Positions 24,523 to 35,340 of a DNA stretch of 64,000 nucleotides are shown piece after piece. This DNA is from Raphanus sativus (taxonomy: Eukaryota; Streptophyta; Magnoliopsida; Brassicales; Brassicaceae), in contig NC_079517.1 in NCBI RefSeq assembly GCF_000801105.2, forward strand, positions 13,020,001 to 13,084,000, read 5' to 3'. The number at the start of each line of letters is the position of its first letter. Within the stretch, counting starts at the first letter, position 1. The notes below the pieces were generated by a model. That model had not been told where the DNA came from and made no database searches. It was given only the letters and a program-made list of their open reading frames with translations. The position numbers were made by a program, and so were the translations under genes.

Positions 24523-27340
24523 TTAAGCTACAACCACCTGTGGCTGTGGTTTAGGGTGATGATGCCTTTCCTTCTTGTAACGCAACTGCTCTGGATCAAA
24601 GCCACCTTCCTCTGCTCCATACACCGCCCATGATGGTGTTTCAGCCATATAGTCTCTGCTCGTGAACGCTTCTCCAGAAGCCACCTATTCATTCATAAGT
24701 GTCAGTAAAAATCAGCATGAATGATCAATCTTGGGTTTGGTTTAACTAACTTACCAGATCGTGAAACTTTTCATAGTCGATCCAAGTAAACCACTTCCCA
24801 TCCACTTTGAACTTGTCGGTTCTCCCAAGAAGAACACAGCAAGAATGAGCGTGCTCGCAAGCAACTTCGTACTCTCCATTGCTCTTCAGAGACAGAGCTT
24901 CTGAGAACGCTTTAACATCTGCGTGCCATGGTACATTCTCCATTGTCAACTTTGATGTTGCAGATCTGTTTATGTTTCAATAAGATTAACATATAAGTTA
25001 TATGACTGTGAGTAACAAGAGCGGGGAGATAGAAGAAAACAAGTGAAACACACTCACGATCCACAATATGTGACTCCTTTGATCTCGATGAAATCAGGTT
25101 TCCCGATGCTGAAGAGGTTGAAATAAGCTTCTAGCTCCTCTGTGTTCCATCCTTTGACAAGTGTTAAACGGTAGACGGTTCGCTGCTGCTTCTCTTGGAG
25201 AGCTTTCAAGGAGTCCTGTGATACAAATGGTGCAGAGATTATATGCCTTTACCTTAACTCACATTTCATTTCCAAGGATTTTACATGAAGGAATTTGATT
25301 TAGGTACTCACAATAAAGCGCTCCCAGAAGTCTGCAAAGAGAGGCCTATCAATAGCCTTCAAGCTCTCTTTGGTGGCAGCATCTACACTTACGTACAACT
25401 GTAGATATCAAAAGATAACGAGACAGAAAATTTGGTAATTCAACGAGTGCATGGAGAGCTTTCAAAGCTCATTTCTGAAATAACTAACAAGAGACAGACC
25501 TGGGTGATGGGCTTCATCATCAAAATCTTTTCGGGGAATTGGGCATTAGTAACCAAAAATGTGGAAATACGCTTTCCATGTAGTTCATCTACAAGGGCAT
25601 TGATCTCTGGATACATAATTGGCTCACCAACAAGTGATAACGCACAATGCCTTGGTGTTAGACCTTCTTGTAATTTCTCTGCAGTTACACCTGAAGAACA
25701 TATCCCGCCAATAAATAAAGCGTCAGCTTCTGACATTCAACTAAGTGGTGGAAACAAATTAATCAAGTAACAAGACACGCAGGTTATCTATAACTAGCAA
25801 GCTCACAACCTTTTTTGGTCAACGGTCTAAATGGCTTTCTTAACATGCATATCTAAATAAATGAAGCTGAGTTTCATAAACTAAGAGATAATCTAAATTG
25901 GTTTCATCGGATCCCAACTTAACCCATAGACTATCAAAGACCAGATTGAGATTTATAAGCATGTATCTTCCGCAAGCAAGGAATATGATAATCAGACCTG
26001 GAACTCCTTTCATCTGTTTAATCATCTTTGTATGAAGATCAAGAGCACCTTTCACAATCTCTTTAGGATCGTCCATCTTCCACTGCCAGCTCTTTCCCAC
26101 AGGGTTTGTATGATGCCTCCAACAGAAGACACATTTGTTCGCACAAGCCAAACTAGGTGTTGTCTCCATACACCTTGTTTATTCAAAAAACCAACATAAG
26201 AATCACGACCTATAATAGAAGGGAGAAAAAAAAAGACAACTTGCAATCAATCAAACCTGTGACTCTCAATGCCATAAAAGGAGTGCTTGTAGCAACCTCC
26301 CCTGCCTCTAAGCTGCGACTTTGTCCATCTACAAATCTTAACTCCACTATGCGAACCAATGATTTTATATCCCTGCAAGTTTCACAAAACTTTCAGAAAA
26401 ATCTACAGGCCATGTCCATTCTAATAAAAAGGCTTGAAATTGCAAATCACAAGTCTGTTTCAAACCTCAAGCAAACAGAACACACCTGCTTGGTTAAGCT
26501 AGCTCTGATCACAGGTGTCACCATCTCCTTCTTCCCATCACCTTTAGCCACTTTAACTACACCGTTCTTCCTTGAAGGAGCTTTCCCAGCAATATCTTCA
26601 AGATCAACAATATCATTGCTATCTTCTTCCTCCTCCTCCTCATCTGTTGAATCAACATATTCACCATCACTCACAACAGCACCGTTCTGAGAAATCTCGT
26701 TTGTTTCTTGAGCAGAGCCTCCTTTCAGAACCCTAACCACTCCATCGCACCAATCCTTAAACACTCCATCCATCTCTCCATCCTCAACATCACCTTCCCC
26801 CACCGGAACCATCTCCACTCCACCCAACCCCACCATCCTCCTCGACAGCTCCTTCCCCACAGCGTTATACGACTCTCCATACGCCCTCCCACCGACTCCG
26901 AACACGGCGAACCTGCAACCGGAGAGAAGAAGCGACCCCACTCGGAAATCCTCCGCGCTCTCGGACAGCCAGTCGACGAGAAACTCTCCGTCCTTCGGCG
27001 GCTTACCTCCGTCCCATGTAGAAGCGATGAAGATGGCTAGCGTCTCCTTCGGGAGATCCTCCGGCTCGTAGCTCCGCGGATCGACGAGGTCGAACGCGAT
27101 GCCGTTTGAGGCCAAGAGGTTGTGGAGGCGTTGGGCTAGGGATTTGGATGTGCCGGTTTGGGAGATGAAGAAGATCTTTCCAATTCTGTTGGTGCTGCTA
27201 GTGCTAGGGTTTAGGTTTGAGGAGAGGAGGTGGTTTTTGAGACGCTTCGAGCGGCGGTATCTGTGGATGCAGTAAAATGTGGTCGCTGAGAGTAAAGCGA
27301 TGAGAGCTAGTCGTGCGTGTATGGAGGAAGACGAAGACAT
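24523..27340 (-). CDS. TYW1: tRNA wybutosine-synthesizing protein 1 (4-demethylwyosine synthase)
   Basis: Eight exons (27340-26486, 26372-26257, 26173-25998, 25690-25500, 25398-25312, 25215-25058, 24965-24755, 24684-24523) join in phase for 651 aa. TYW1 makes 4-demethylwyosine from m1G37 of tRNA-Phe and pyruvate. Residues ~6-24 look like a membrane anchor. A flavodoxin domain follows (FFISQTGTSKSLAQRL, IFIASTWDGG), then an acidic linker, then the radical-SAM domain with ACANKCVFC: C334, C338 and C341 bind the 4Fe-4S cluster. ALSLVGEP and TFLVTNAQ are typical of the family. The start at 27340 (MSSSSSIHAR) is preferred over an in-frame ATG 57 bp upstream because the family begins there. Confidence 0.95.
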
Positions 27341-27449
27341 GGATTGGAGATCAGTGGTTACGATTCGGAGACTACACCGGCGGCGCGTGGTGTTCACGCG
27401 GGACTATTATCTGAGAGAGGTTGGTGAGAAATGGCGGAGACGGAGAAGA

Positions 27450-27537
27450 GCTCTAGAGTGAGTGTGAGGTTTAAGAACTGGGCTTCAATTAATGCCCATA
27501 TAAATTAGGTTAAAAGCCCATCAAATCTCTCTAAAAC
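27450..27537. promoter_or_regulatory. TYW1 upstream flank, one of three copies of an ancestral promoter segment
   Basis: The segment with AACTGGGCTTC ... GCCCATCAAATCT lies just upstream of TYW1. It recurs at 40005-40075 and 42408-42480, the last just upstream of the head-to-head 5'-nucleotidase gene. TGGGCTT and its inverse AAGCCCA are site II-like promoter elements. Confidence 0.6.
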
Positions 27538-28084
27538 AGGGGTGTGCGAATCAACCGAACCGAACCGAGTCAAAACCGAACCAAACTAGTTATGGTTTAG
27601 TTCGGTTGGAAAATTCTAGAATCGAATTAACCAAACTCAACCGAACCGAAACCGAAACCATAAAATAACCGAAGTGCCACTTATATTGTCTCTAGTATTT
27701 ATATTAGATTCAAAAATAATAATCTAAAATAAGTAGATTATGTTTCAATGTATGATTTTACGATTGGTTTTACGTTTAAATACAAAAAAAAATTATTGAT
27801 TTAGTTTTATATTGGATTTAATTCACATAATTTATTTTTATTGTCACCAACATGATGATTTCATCATGCGTTGATGTTTCAAAACATGATTTCTCTTAAA
27901 AAAATTAAACTAAAAATCCGATAAACCGAACCGAAATACAAACCGAACCGAATACAAATCTAACTGAAACCGGTTCAAACCAAACTAAATATAGTTTACT
28001 TTAACTGAAAATTTCTAGAACCGAATTAACCAAACCGAACTGAATTTGAATCGAACCGATTAAATAACAGAAGTGCCCATCCCT
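27538..28084. mobile_element. hAT-like MITE candidate
   Basis: Starts AGGGGTGTGCG and ends GTGCCCATCCCT (inverse AGGGATGGGCAC), an imperfect terminal inverted repeat. The interior is rich in AACCGAACC words near both ends. The duplicated flank at 40005-40205 lacks this insert, giving a related empty site (AAATCTGTCTAGAGATC). Flanking CTCTA words on both sides suggest a decayed 8-bp target duplication. Superfamily is inferred. Confidence 0.5.
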
Positions 28085-30886
28085 ATGACTCTATAGATCA
28101 AAAAGCCACAACCGCAGATAAGCATGTCGCATATCTTAGGTAAAAAGCTTGAGACCCAAATCCAAATAATCCAAACTGAAAACCAAATAAATTATTTAGA
28201 CTGAAATAAAATATTTTAAATCTGAAGTATGATTTTTTTTTAAACATTAGAAGATTATATTGATACTTACGATGCCGGCGGTACCAAAACTCCGGAATTA
28301 CTATAAAGTGTTGTTCGTTTGGTTGCCGCAGGTCCGACGTCTGCGTCTGCGGTAATGATTTTCGCACAAAGCTTGTTCGTTTCATCGATGCAGGTACCGG
28401 CGTCGGCATCTGCGTCTAGACGCCGAAAAAACCAGCGGCCGCGTCACTTTTTCTGCGTCTACTTTACCTATTTACCGTTTTACCCCTAACCTGATTTCCT
28501 AATTACAAAAAATACCTAAACCTATTGACGCAGACTCACCTCCATTGACGCAGACACAACTTTCTTCTCCAACTCTCTCTCGATCTCGAACCCAGCTCCC
28601 TCTTTCTCAGTGCTCTCTATCTCTTCTCCGGCGCAGTTCTCTCTCTCGATCTCCCGACGAAAACCCATCTCCCGAACTCTCTCTCTCGATCTCGGACGCG
28701 AGCTCTCTCTCTTCTCCGACGCAAACCATAGTGATGTTCGTTTGGTCGACGCAGGTCCGGCGTCAGCGTCTGCGACAATGCTTTTCGTATGACGCTTGTT
28801 CGTTTCGTCGACGCAGGGATCGGCGTCCAGCGTCCAGCGTCAGACGCAGCGTCCAGCGTCAGACGCCGAAAAAACCAGCGTCAGCGTCAAAAAATCTGCA
28901 TTTTTTACCTTATTTACAATTTTACCCTTAACCTAATTCATTATTTACAAAAAAAAACCTAACGTTTGACGCAGCCGCTACTCTTCTCCTCCATTTGACG
29001 CTTCTCACAGACCTCTAGATCTCCATCTCTCTCCATCTCGTGCTCTCTCCCCATCTCGAGCTCTCTCTCCATATCGTGCTCTCTCCATCTCTCCATCTCG
29101 TGCTTTCTCCATCTCTCCATCTCTCCATCTCTCTCCATCTCGTGCTCTCTCTCTCTCTCCATCTCGTGCTTTCTCCATCTCGAGCTCACTCTTCATCACT
29201 CCATCTGGAAACCAACGGGACTCACCTCTTCTTTCTGTTCAGACCCCTCAGGCTCTCAAGCTCTCGACGACCCTCTTAGCACTCTCTCAACGGGACAAAC
29301 ATCTCGTGAACTCTCTCTCCCCGTCAAACATCTCGTGAACTCTCTCGAGGTCTGTTGTTTTGTTCTGTTTGTAAAGTTGTTGTTGTTTTGTAGTATTTCT
29401 GTTTGATGAGTTGAATGGACTCTTACGTGAACTGTTAATGTTGTGCAGAGCAAGAACCTCATTGACCTCAACGAGCTTCTTAGAGAGTTTTACTTTGCTT
29501 TATCCCTCTACAGCAGATGTAAGAACTGATGCTCTTTAATTGACTTCTTCATTATTGAGTATTGATATTTATATGTCACAAAGGTTGAGGTTTTTAATTT
29601 TAATTCTTTAAAATTAATGGGTTTGCAGGCTCTCTTGTCTCAAGCTCACACTGCTGAGCTCACTCTCTCGAGTCTTCAGTTCTTGAGGTTTGCAGGCTCT
29701 CTTGTATCACAGTCTCTTCTCTCTCACTTACAAGTCCACATCAACTTTACTCTTCAGGTTCATTTCTTGTTTCTGTCTGTTTTTATTTTGTAAGATTTTT
29801 AATAAGAGCTTGTATGTTTGATACAAGCGCTTGCTTGTTTGTAGATTTCAGTTCATATGTTTGATGAGTTGAATCTTGTTTGGTGTTCTGTGAATATATG
29901 TTCTCGGATTTTTAATAAGAGTTTGTCTTTTTGATACTTGTAATAATCTAGCAGTGTGGTCTCTTGGTTTCTGTAAGTCATTAATTTTTTTTGTTTTTTT
30001 TTCAGCCTGCCAAGCTCTCACTCTCAAGCTCACTCTCTCTTTAAAGTGTAAGTGATGCTGGTTCCTGTTTTTAAGCAATCGAATAATGAGTTGATGTTCT
30101 TAAGCCCAACTAGTACTACTTGTTACTTGTGTCTTATGTTGTGTTGCTTGTAGCTTCTTGTTTCTTGTAGCTTGTTGTTTTAATCTCTTGTGGTTATTCT
30201 TTATGTTGTCTTTGCAGGTTCTCTCGTATTCAAGCTCACTCTCTCCAAGCTCAGATACTTGAAGCCGATAGCATTCTCTTCTCTTCCCCTGAGTACAACT
30301 ATTCTGTCTCAGGTAAACCCTTTTCATTGTTTACCATAAAGATTGTTTCTTTATATAAAAAGGCTTTTGGTTTGAGGTATCTTCTCTTTAGTGTGACAGA
30401 GATTTGAATAGGGTTTAATATAGAATCCATGGTTTTGGTTTGTTTCAAGACAGTATGCTTATACCCGTTGTATTAAAAATAATTTAGATGGTGCAGAGAT
30501 ACAATTTAACTCAATAATGAAGAAGTTTAATGGTCGTAAGATCTTCCACAGGTCTTCAGAGCTCTCTCTCTCTCTCTTCTTTGCCGCAGCTCGAGCTCTC
30601 CCTCTCTCTCTTCTGTGTTTTGGTAAGATTATTTCATCCTGTGTTGTGGTTTATGGTTGTGTGTTCACTGAAACCGGATTCTTTACTTAGTTCTGAGTTT
30701 CTTTGTTTGGTAATGGTTGTGTCAGCTTTGAATGTTAGACTCTGCGTTTGATATAAGTCTTGGAAACTGGATGTTCTTTACTGCTTGCTTATTGAGATGG
30801 TTGTCTATTTTTTTATTTTTGCAGGCTCACACTTAAGCTCACACTCTCAAGCTCACTCTCTGCCGTTGTTCCTCTCACTTCTTAAG

Positions 30887-32174
30887 ATGGCAAAAGATGT
30901 AAGGCTCTCTCACATTAGTCTTTCTTTATTCACGTGGAGTTGCTTTAGTTTAAGATGGAACTGTTTGGTTGTCTGGAACTGTCTTTAGGTTGTATGGAGA
31001 TGTCTTTAGGTCTGTGTTTGAGAATATACTTATCTCTTGCCTGTTCTTTTGTGTTTAAGTTTTATTGAGAATTGGTTGGTGTGTTTTAGACTTGGACTCC
31101 CGAGGAAACTAGGTATTTTTTTGAACTGTATGCGGAAGAGAGAAGAAAAGGAAATAAGAGTGCTACAGGCATGAATAAAGTAGGGAAAAAGAACATCATG
31201 GATGCATTTGAGCTGAGGTTTAAGAAGGGATTTTCTGATTGGAAGAGGGACTTTAAGAACAAGTACGACACCAGTAGGAAGAAATACATCAAGATTAAGG
31301 CGCTGACTCAAAACAGGACAGGGCTTGGTTATGACAGCATGGGAAGAATTCTCATGTCAGATGATTGGTGGAATGAACGTGAAAAGGTCAGTTTAACTAG
31401 AGTTTTGCTCTTTTTCTTCAAGTTATGTACACTCTTTATCTTCTCTTTATCTTCTCTTTATCTTCTGTGGACCTTATTGCGATTTGAGTTGCAGTTTCGA
31501 ACTTGCAGAAATTTTGTGGACCTTATTGCTTTTTTTTTGTTATACAGGAGTGTCCTGGGATTAGAAAATCTGCGTGCAAAGAAGTTGACAATATGGATAT
31601 GTATGAAGCAGAATTTGGTGGTGTAGTAATAACTGGAGCTGAAGGATGGAGTGCTCAACATGGAGAAACAAGTTTGAACTCTAGAGTGGGTGGAGATGAT
31701 GGTGATGAGGAAGCTGATTCTCAGCCAGCAGCAGAGCCTCAAGCATTGGAGACAGAAACTCAGCCACCAGCTCAGACACAAACCCAACGCCAAACTCAGC
31801 CAGCAGCTCAGACTCATTCCGGCGGAAGTTCAAGAGCAAAAAGAAGGCGTAAGGAGAAAGACATGGTTGTAGAAGCTTGTGACAAAAGGACTGATGCTAT
31901 TGTGGTGAAGAATAGGATAGCGGAGCAGATGTTGGAGCGTGAAGAGAGACAGAGAGTGGAGCGTGAAGAGAGACAGAGAGTGATCTCCATTGAGAATGTG
32001 CTAGAGATTTTGTCTGCACTTGCCGGAGTGGAAGAGTGGTCGCCATTGTATGAAGCAGCAATGGAACTGCTTATAGATAGTGAAGAGAACCGTAGGGCCT
32101 TTGTTACAATGAAAACAGATGAAGCTAAGATTAAATTTCTAGAGCTTAGGACTAAGAAAAAGCGTTTTGATTGA
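30887..32174 (+). CDS. Harbinger Myb/SANT-like DNA-binding protein (ORF1)
   Basis: Exons 30887-30898, 31090-31386 and 31548-32174 join in phase for 311 aa. The tiny first exon gives MAKD; the second continues TWTPEETRYFFELYAEE, the first helix of a Myb/SANT-like domain, with a DDWWNEREK end typical of PIF-associated ORF1. After a Gln/Pro/Thr-rich low-complexity middle and a basic RAKRRRKEK nuclear-localisation-like segment comes a coiled-coil-prone Arg/Glu region (EREERQRVEREERQRV). In PIF/Harbinger elements this protein recruits the transposase to DNA and the nucleus. No stop or frameshift is seen. Confidence 0.88.
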
Positions 32175-32459
32175 CTAGTATGGAGCTTAGGACTAGTCTT
32201 CTTTTGTGATCTTGTTGGTCTGACTTTTATGAGTCTTTTGTTATCTTGTTGGTCTTGATCTCTATATGAGTCTTTTGTTATCTTGTTGGTCTGATCTCTG
32301 TATGAAACTTGTTACTTTTATGGCTTTATATATATATGGAACTTAATTTTAAGTTTAGTATGGTTGCTTGTTACTTTTATTACAGCTTGTTTTCACTAAA
32401 ACTGTTACTGTTATATAACATGACTGTTTCTGATTATGATTATATTCAATGTTTTGCAG

Positions 32460-33668
32460 ATGATTAAAAGATGGATATTGGAAGATGAGGATGGTGATTA
32501 TGACAATGAGCTTGGCTTGTTTGATGTGGCTACTGAGAGAGTGAGTCATCGAACAGATAGAGGAGCAGGATGGCGTTATGTTCAACAGCTTATGTATGAA
32601 TCTGATCAGCAGTGCTATGATATTCTTCGGATGCATCAGAGAACTTTTAAAGCTTTGTGTAAGTTGCTAACTGAGCAATATGGATTGAAAGAGTCTCACA
32701 ACGTCTACCTTGAGGAATCTGTTGCAATGTTTCTTGAGGTTGTTGGTCAAGACAAGACTAAGCGGGTTATTGCTTCAAAGTATCAAAGATCATTGGATAC
32801 GGTACAAAGGAAGCTTGATGATGTCTTGTGTGCTCTTCTCAAGTTTGCAGCAGATACACTAAGACCACAAGAAGGCGAGTTTGAAAGAGTAAGTCCTGTT
32901 GTGAGGAATGATCGTCAGTATTGGCCTCATTTCAAAGATTGTGTCGGAGCACTTGATGGAACGCATGTCCCGGTTCGTCCTCCAAGTCAGAATGCAGAAG
33001 CCTATAATGGTAGAAAAGGAGTTACAATGAATGTTCTTGCTATATGTAACTTCGATATGAAGTTCATATATGCATATGTCGGAGTACCTGGTAGAGCACA
33101 TGATTCAAAGGTCTTGACTCATTGTGCGAGGAATGAGGCTTCTTTTCCACATCCTCCTCCTGGAAAGTACTACCTAGTTGATTCTGGATACTCGAGCAGG
33201 ACAGGGTATCTTGGTCCGCATCGTAATATGCAATATCATATTCCTCAATTTCGTAGAGGAGGACCACCAGTTAGTGCACGAGAGCTGTTTAACAAAAGGC
33301 ATTCAAGTCTACGATCATACATTGAGAGGACATTTGGAGTATGGAAAGCAAAATGGAGGATTTTGGACCGTAAGCATCCAAAATATGGTCTGGTCAAGTG
33401 GATTAAGTTGGTGACAGCGACGATGGCGTTACACAACTTCATACGTGATTCACATCGGGATGATCAAGATTTTTTAGAATGGGAAAATGTTGATGTTGGA
33501 GTTGAAGAAGCTCATAGTGATGGTGAAGAAGAAGAAGAAGAAGAAGGTGATGATGATGATGATGATGGTGGTGGACATATTGAATATGAACCGAGAGGTG
33601 ATACAGCAATGGAGGCTTTGCGTGATAACATCACAAACGGATTTGGTAGAGGTCGTTTACCATATTAA
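32460..33668 (+). CDS. PIF/Harbinger DDE transposase
   Basis: 402 aa, uninterrupted. The DDE_Tnp_4-type catalytic triad is visible: D166 in GALDGTHVPV, D241 in YLVDSGYSSRTGYLGP and E289 in RSYIERTFGVWKAKWRIL. Conserved YNGRKG and GVPGRAHDSKVL lie between. The N-terminal part (~55-135) is helical and suits a DNA-binding region. The C-terminus is a long acidic run (GEEEEEEEGDDDDDDGGG) ending GRGRLPY. The start at 32460 directly follows a gcag acceptor, so a leader intron is likely; an upstream in-frame ATG (32436) is less likely. Confidence 0.93.
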   Translation: MIKRWILEDEDGDYDNELGLFDVATERVSHRTDRGAGWRYVQQLMYESDQQCYDILRMHQRTFKALCKLLTEQYGLKESHNVYLEESVAMFLEVVGQDKTKRVIASKYQRSLDTVQRKLDDVLCALLKFAADTLRPQEGEFERVSPVVRNDRQYWPHFKDCVGALDGTHVPVRPPSQNAEAYNGRKGVTMNVLAICNFDMKFIYAYVGVPGRAHDSKVLTHCARNEASFPHPPPGKYYLVDSGYSSRTGYLGPHRNMQYHIPQFRRGGPPVSARELFNKRHSSLRSYIERTFGVWKAKWRILDRKHPKYGLVKWIKLVTATMALHNFIRDSHRDDQDFLEWENVDVGVEEAHSDGEEEEEEEGDDDDDDGGGHIEYEPRGDTAMEALRDNITNGFGRGRLPY

Positions 33669-34292
33669 ATCATGTTTAAGTTAATGATTTTTTTTAAGAC
33701 TTGTTGTAATATTTGTTTTATCAACCAACTTAATTTCATGTTTCTTTTATCTATAAAACATATTTGCCTTATTTGTTTGAAGTGATAATTTCGAAAATTA
33801 AATGTATGATTTTATCATATTTACTTCAGTATAATTTTTTTAATATGATTGATTATGATTATAAAGTAGTTTGATGTATTATTTTTATTTTTATTTAGCT
33901 TATGATTTATGACATCAAATATTTTTATATTTGACCAAAAATTTATTACCAATTGAACATAATATTCTTATGGATGTAAATATATCTAAACTACATTTTA
34001 TTTATTTAAAATACAATTTTACAAATTTTTAAAAATAAAATATGAATAAATGAAAATAGTCGCAGCGTCAACCAAACGAACAATCCAAAACAGCGTCATG
34101 CGTCGGCGTCTTGCGGCTGCGTCAATTTCCTGCGTCTTCGAAACGAACAACAATCGGCGTCAGCGTCGGCGTCGGCGTCAGCGTCGGCGACAACCAAACG
34201 AACATCAGATAAACGAGTTTGACGCAGACGCTGACGCCGACGCCGACGCCGACGCTGACGCTAAAACCGGCGGCAACCAAACGAACAGGGCT
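33669..34292 (+). repeat. Harbinger right-terminal region with repeated subterminal motifs
   Basis: After the transposase stop comes about 390 bp of AT-rich DNA, then about 230 bp of GACGC/GCGTC tracts in which AAACGAAC occurs at roughly 50-60 bp intervals (near 34073, 34141, 34195 and 34282). The same layout is at 4639-4850 (inverted) and 35850-36078. Such spaced copies are plausible transposase or ORF1 binding sites. Confidence 0.65.
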
Positions 34293-34984
34293 CATCTCGA
34301 GCTCTCTCTCTTTGAGGTATCTGTCTCTGTTCTAAAGCATTGGTTGTAATCGTTTTGAATCGTTTTGTAATCCTCTCTCAATCTCCCGTAATTTTCCTCT
34401 TCTGTCGTAGTTCTAAGCATTGTTATTAATCTCTTGAATTTATATCCTTGGTTATCTCTTGAGTTCTCTGTTCATAGTAGCTTCAATTTCAGCTTCAGTT
34501 TTAATATAGGATCGTAGCTTCAGTTTCAGCTTTTCACTTTTTAATTGCTTTGTCTTGTGTTGTCTTTGCTCTAGGTTCATGCGTTTGGTTCTGTATTTAT
34601 GATCATGTTCTTGAGCTTAATGGTTTCTCTCATGCATCATGTGTCTGTATGTCCTTGTTCTTCCACTCATGTTAAGCTTGCTTATTGTTTCTGATCTTTC
34701 ACTCATGTTAATATGTTTCTTGTGATTACTATGGTCTATAGTTTCGTTTAGTATCTGCAACTGTTTGAGGTTTAGACTGATGCAGTATTTTTGCACATTA
34801 GAGGTTATGTTAAGGTTGCTTATAGCCAATCAGTCTGATGTTTATACGTTTCACAGCCTTTGGCTTTGCTTATTTCTGTTTGTTCTCGTTTGTTTATGTT
34901 TGTTCTTCAGACATGTACTAATACTGACCTCATTGCATTTGTTTTTTGCAGGCTCTCTCGTCTCAAGCTCACACACATTTCTGC

Positions 34985-35340
34985 ATATCTTTTTGTAATG
35001 TCGTTTGTATGCTTGTGCTAACAAAACAATGAATGGTGTCTTTGTAAACAGAGAGCCCAAAGAAGGTTGAAGAGAAGAAAATAGACGCATGGGGAAGTGC
35101 TGTTCCCGAAGATTTGGAACTGGACGAGGAGGCACTTGCTAAGAACAGAGTCAAGAGCCTGCTCGGCTAAGAATCATAGCTTCAGTCACATGAACATGAT
35201 CGTTGGAAGTAGTTTTCATTTTGATTGAGCCAGAGCTCGTTTTTGTACATCGCTCTCTTACGTTTTTTTTTAATCAACGCTCTCTTACATTTTCTTAGTC
35301 TGTATATGAAAAGTAACTTTGAAGTCAAACCCCTCTCTCT
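34985..35340 (+). pseudogene. Captured host-like last exon inside the outer Harbinger element
   Basis: After an acceptor-like gtaaacag at about 35050 an open frame reads SPKKVEEKKIDAWGSAVPED, continues LELDEEALAKNRVKSLLG and stops at about 35170. It is followed by DNA resembling a plant 3' UTR. Nothing comparable occurs in the autonomous element. The charged, balanced composition suggests a real C-terminal exon of a host gene; I do not recognise the gene. Confidence 0.5.

Larger units (their letters stand above)
28730..34292 (+). mobile_element. Inner, apparently autonomous PIF/Harbinger element (5,563 bp)
   Basis: Termini AGTGATGTTCGTTTGGTCG at 28730 and the inverse of AGCCCTGTTCGTTTGGTTGCCGC ending at 34292. 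Both sides are flanked by CAT (28727-28729 and 34293-34295), a 3-bp duplication that departs from the usual TWA. It holds the two genes expected of the superfamily, a Myb/SANT-like protein and a DDE transposase, both open from start to stop. The leader (28900-30886) is CT-rich with several acceptor-like gcag|GCTCTCT units. Confidence 0.9.

Noticed and set aside
26157..27040. Plus-strand ORFs of 177 and 110 aa
   Set aside because: Antisense to the first TYW1 exons, whose frame is strongly supported.
32859..33442. Several minus-strand ORFs
   Set aside because: Antisense shadows of the Harbinger transposase.
34050..34349. ORF with Asp-Ala repeats across the Harbinger right terminus
   Set aside because: Encoded by GACGC tracts in the terminal region; the same tracts occur in all copies and are not coding.
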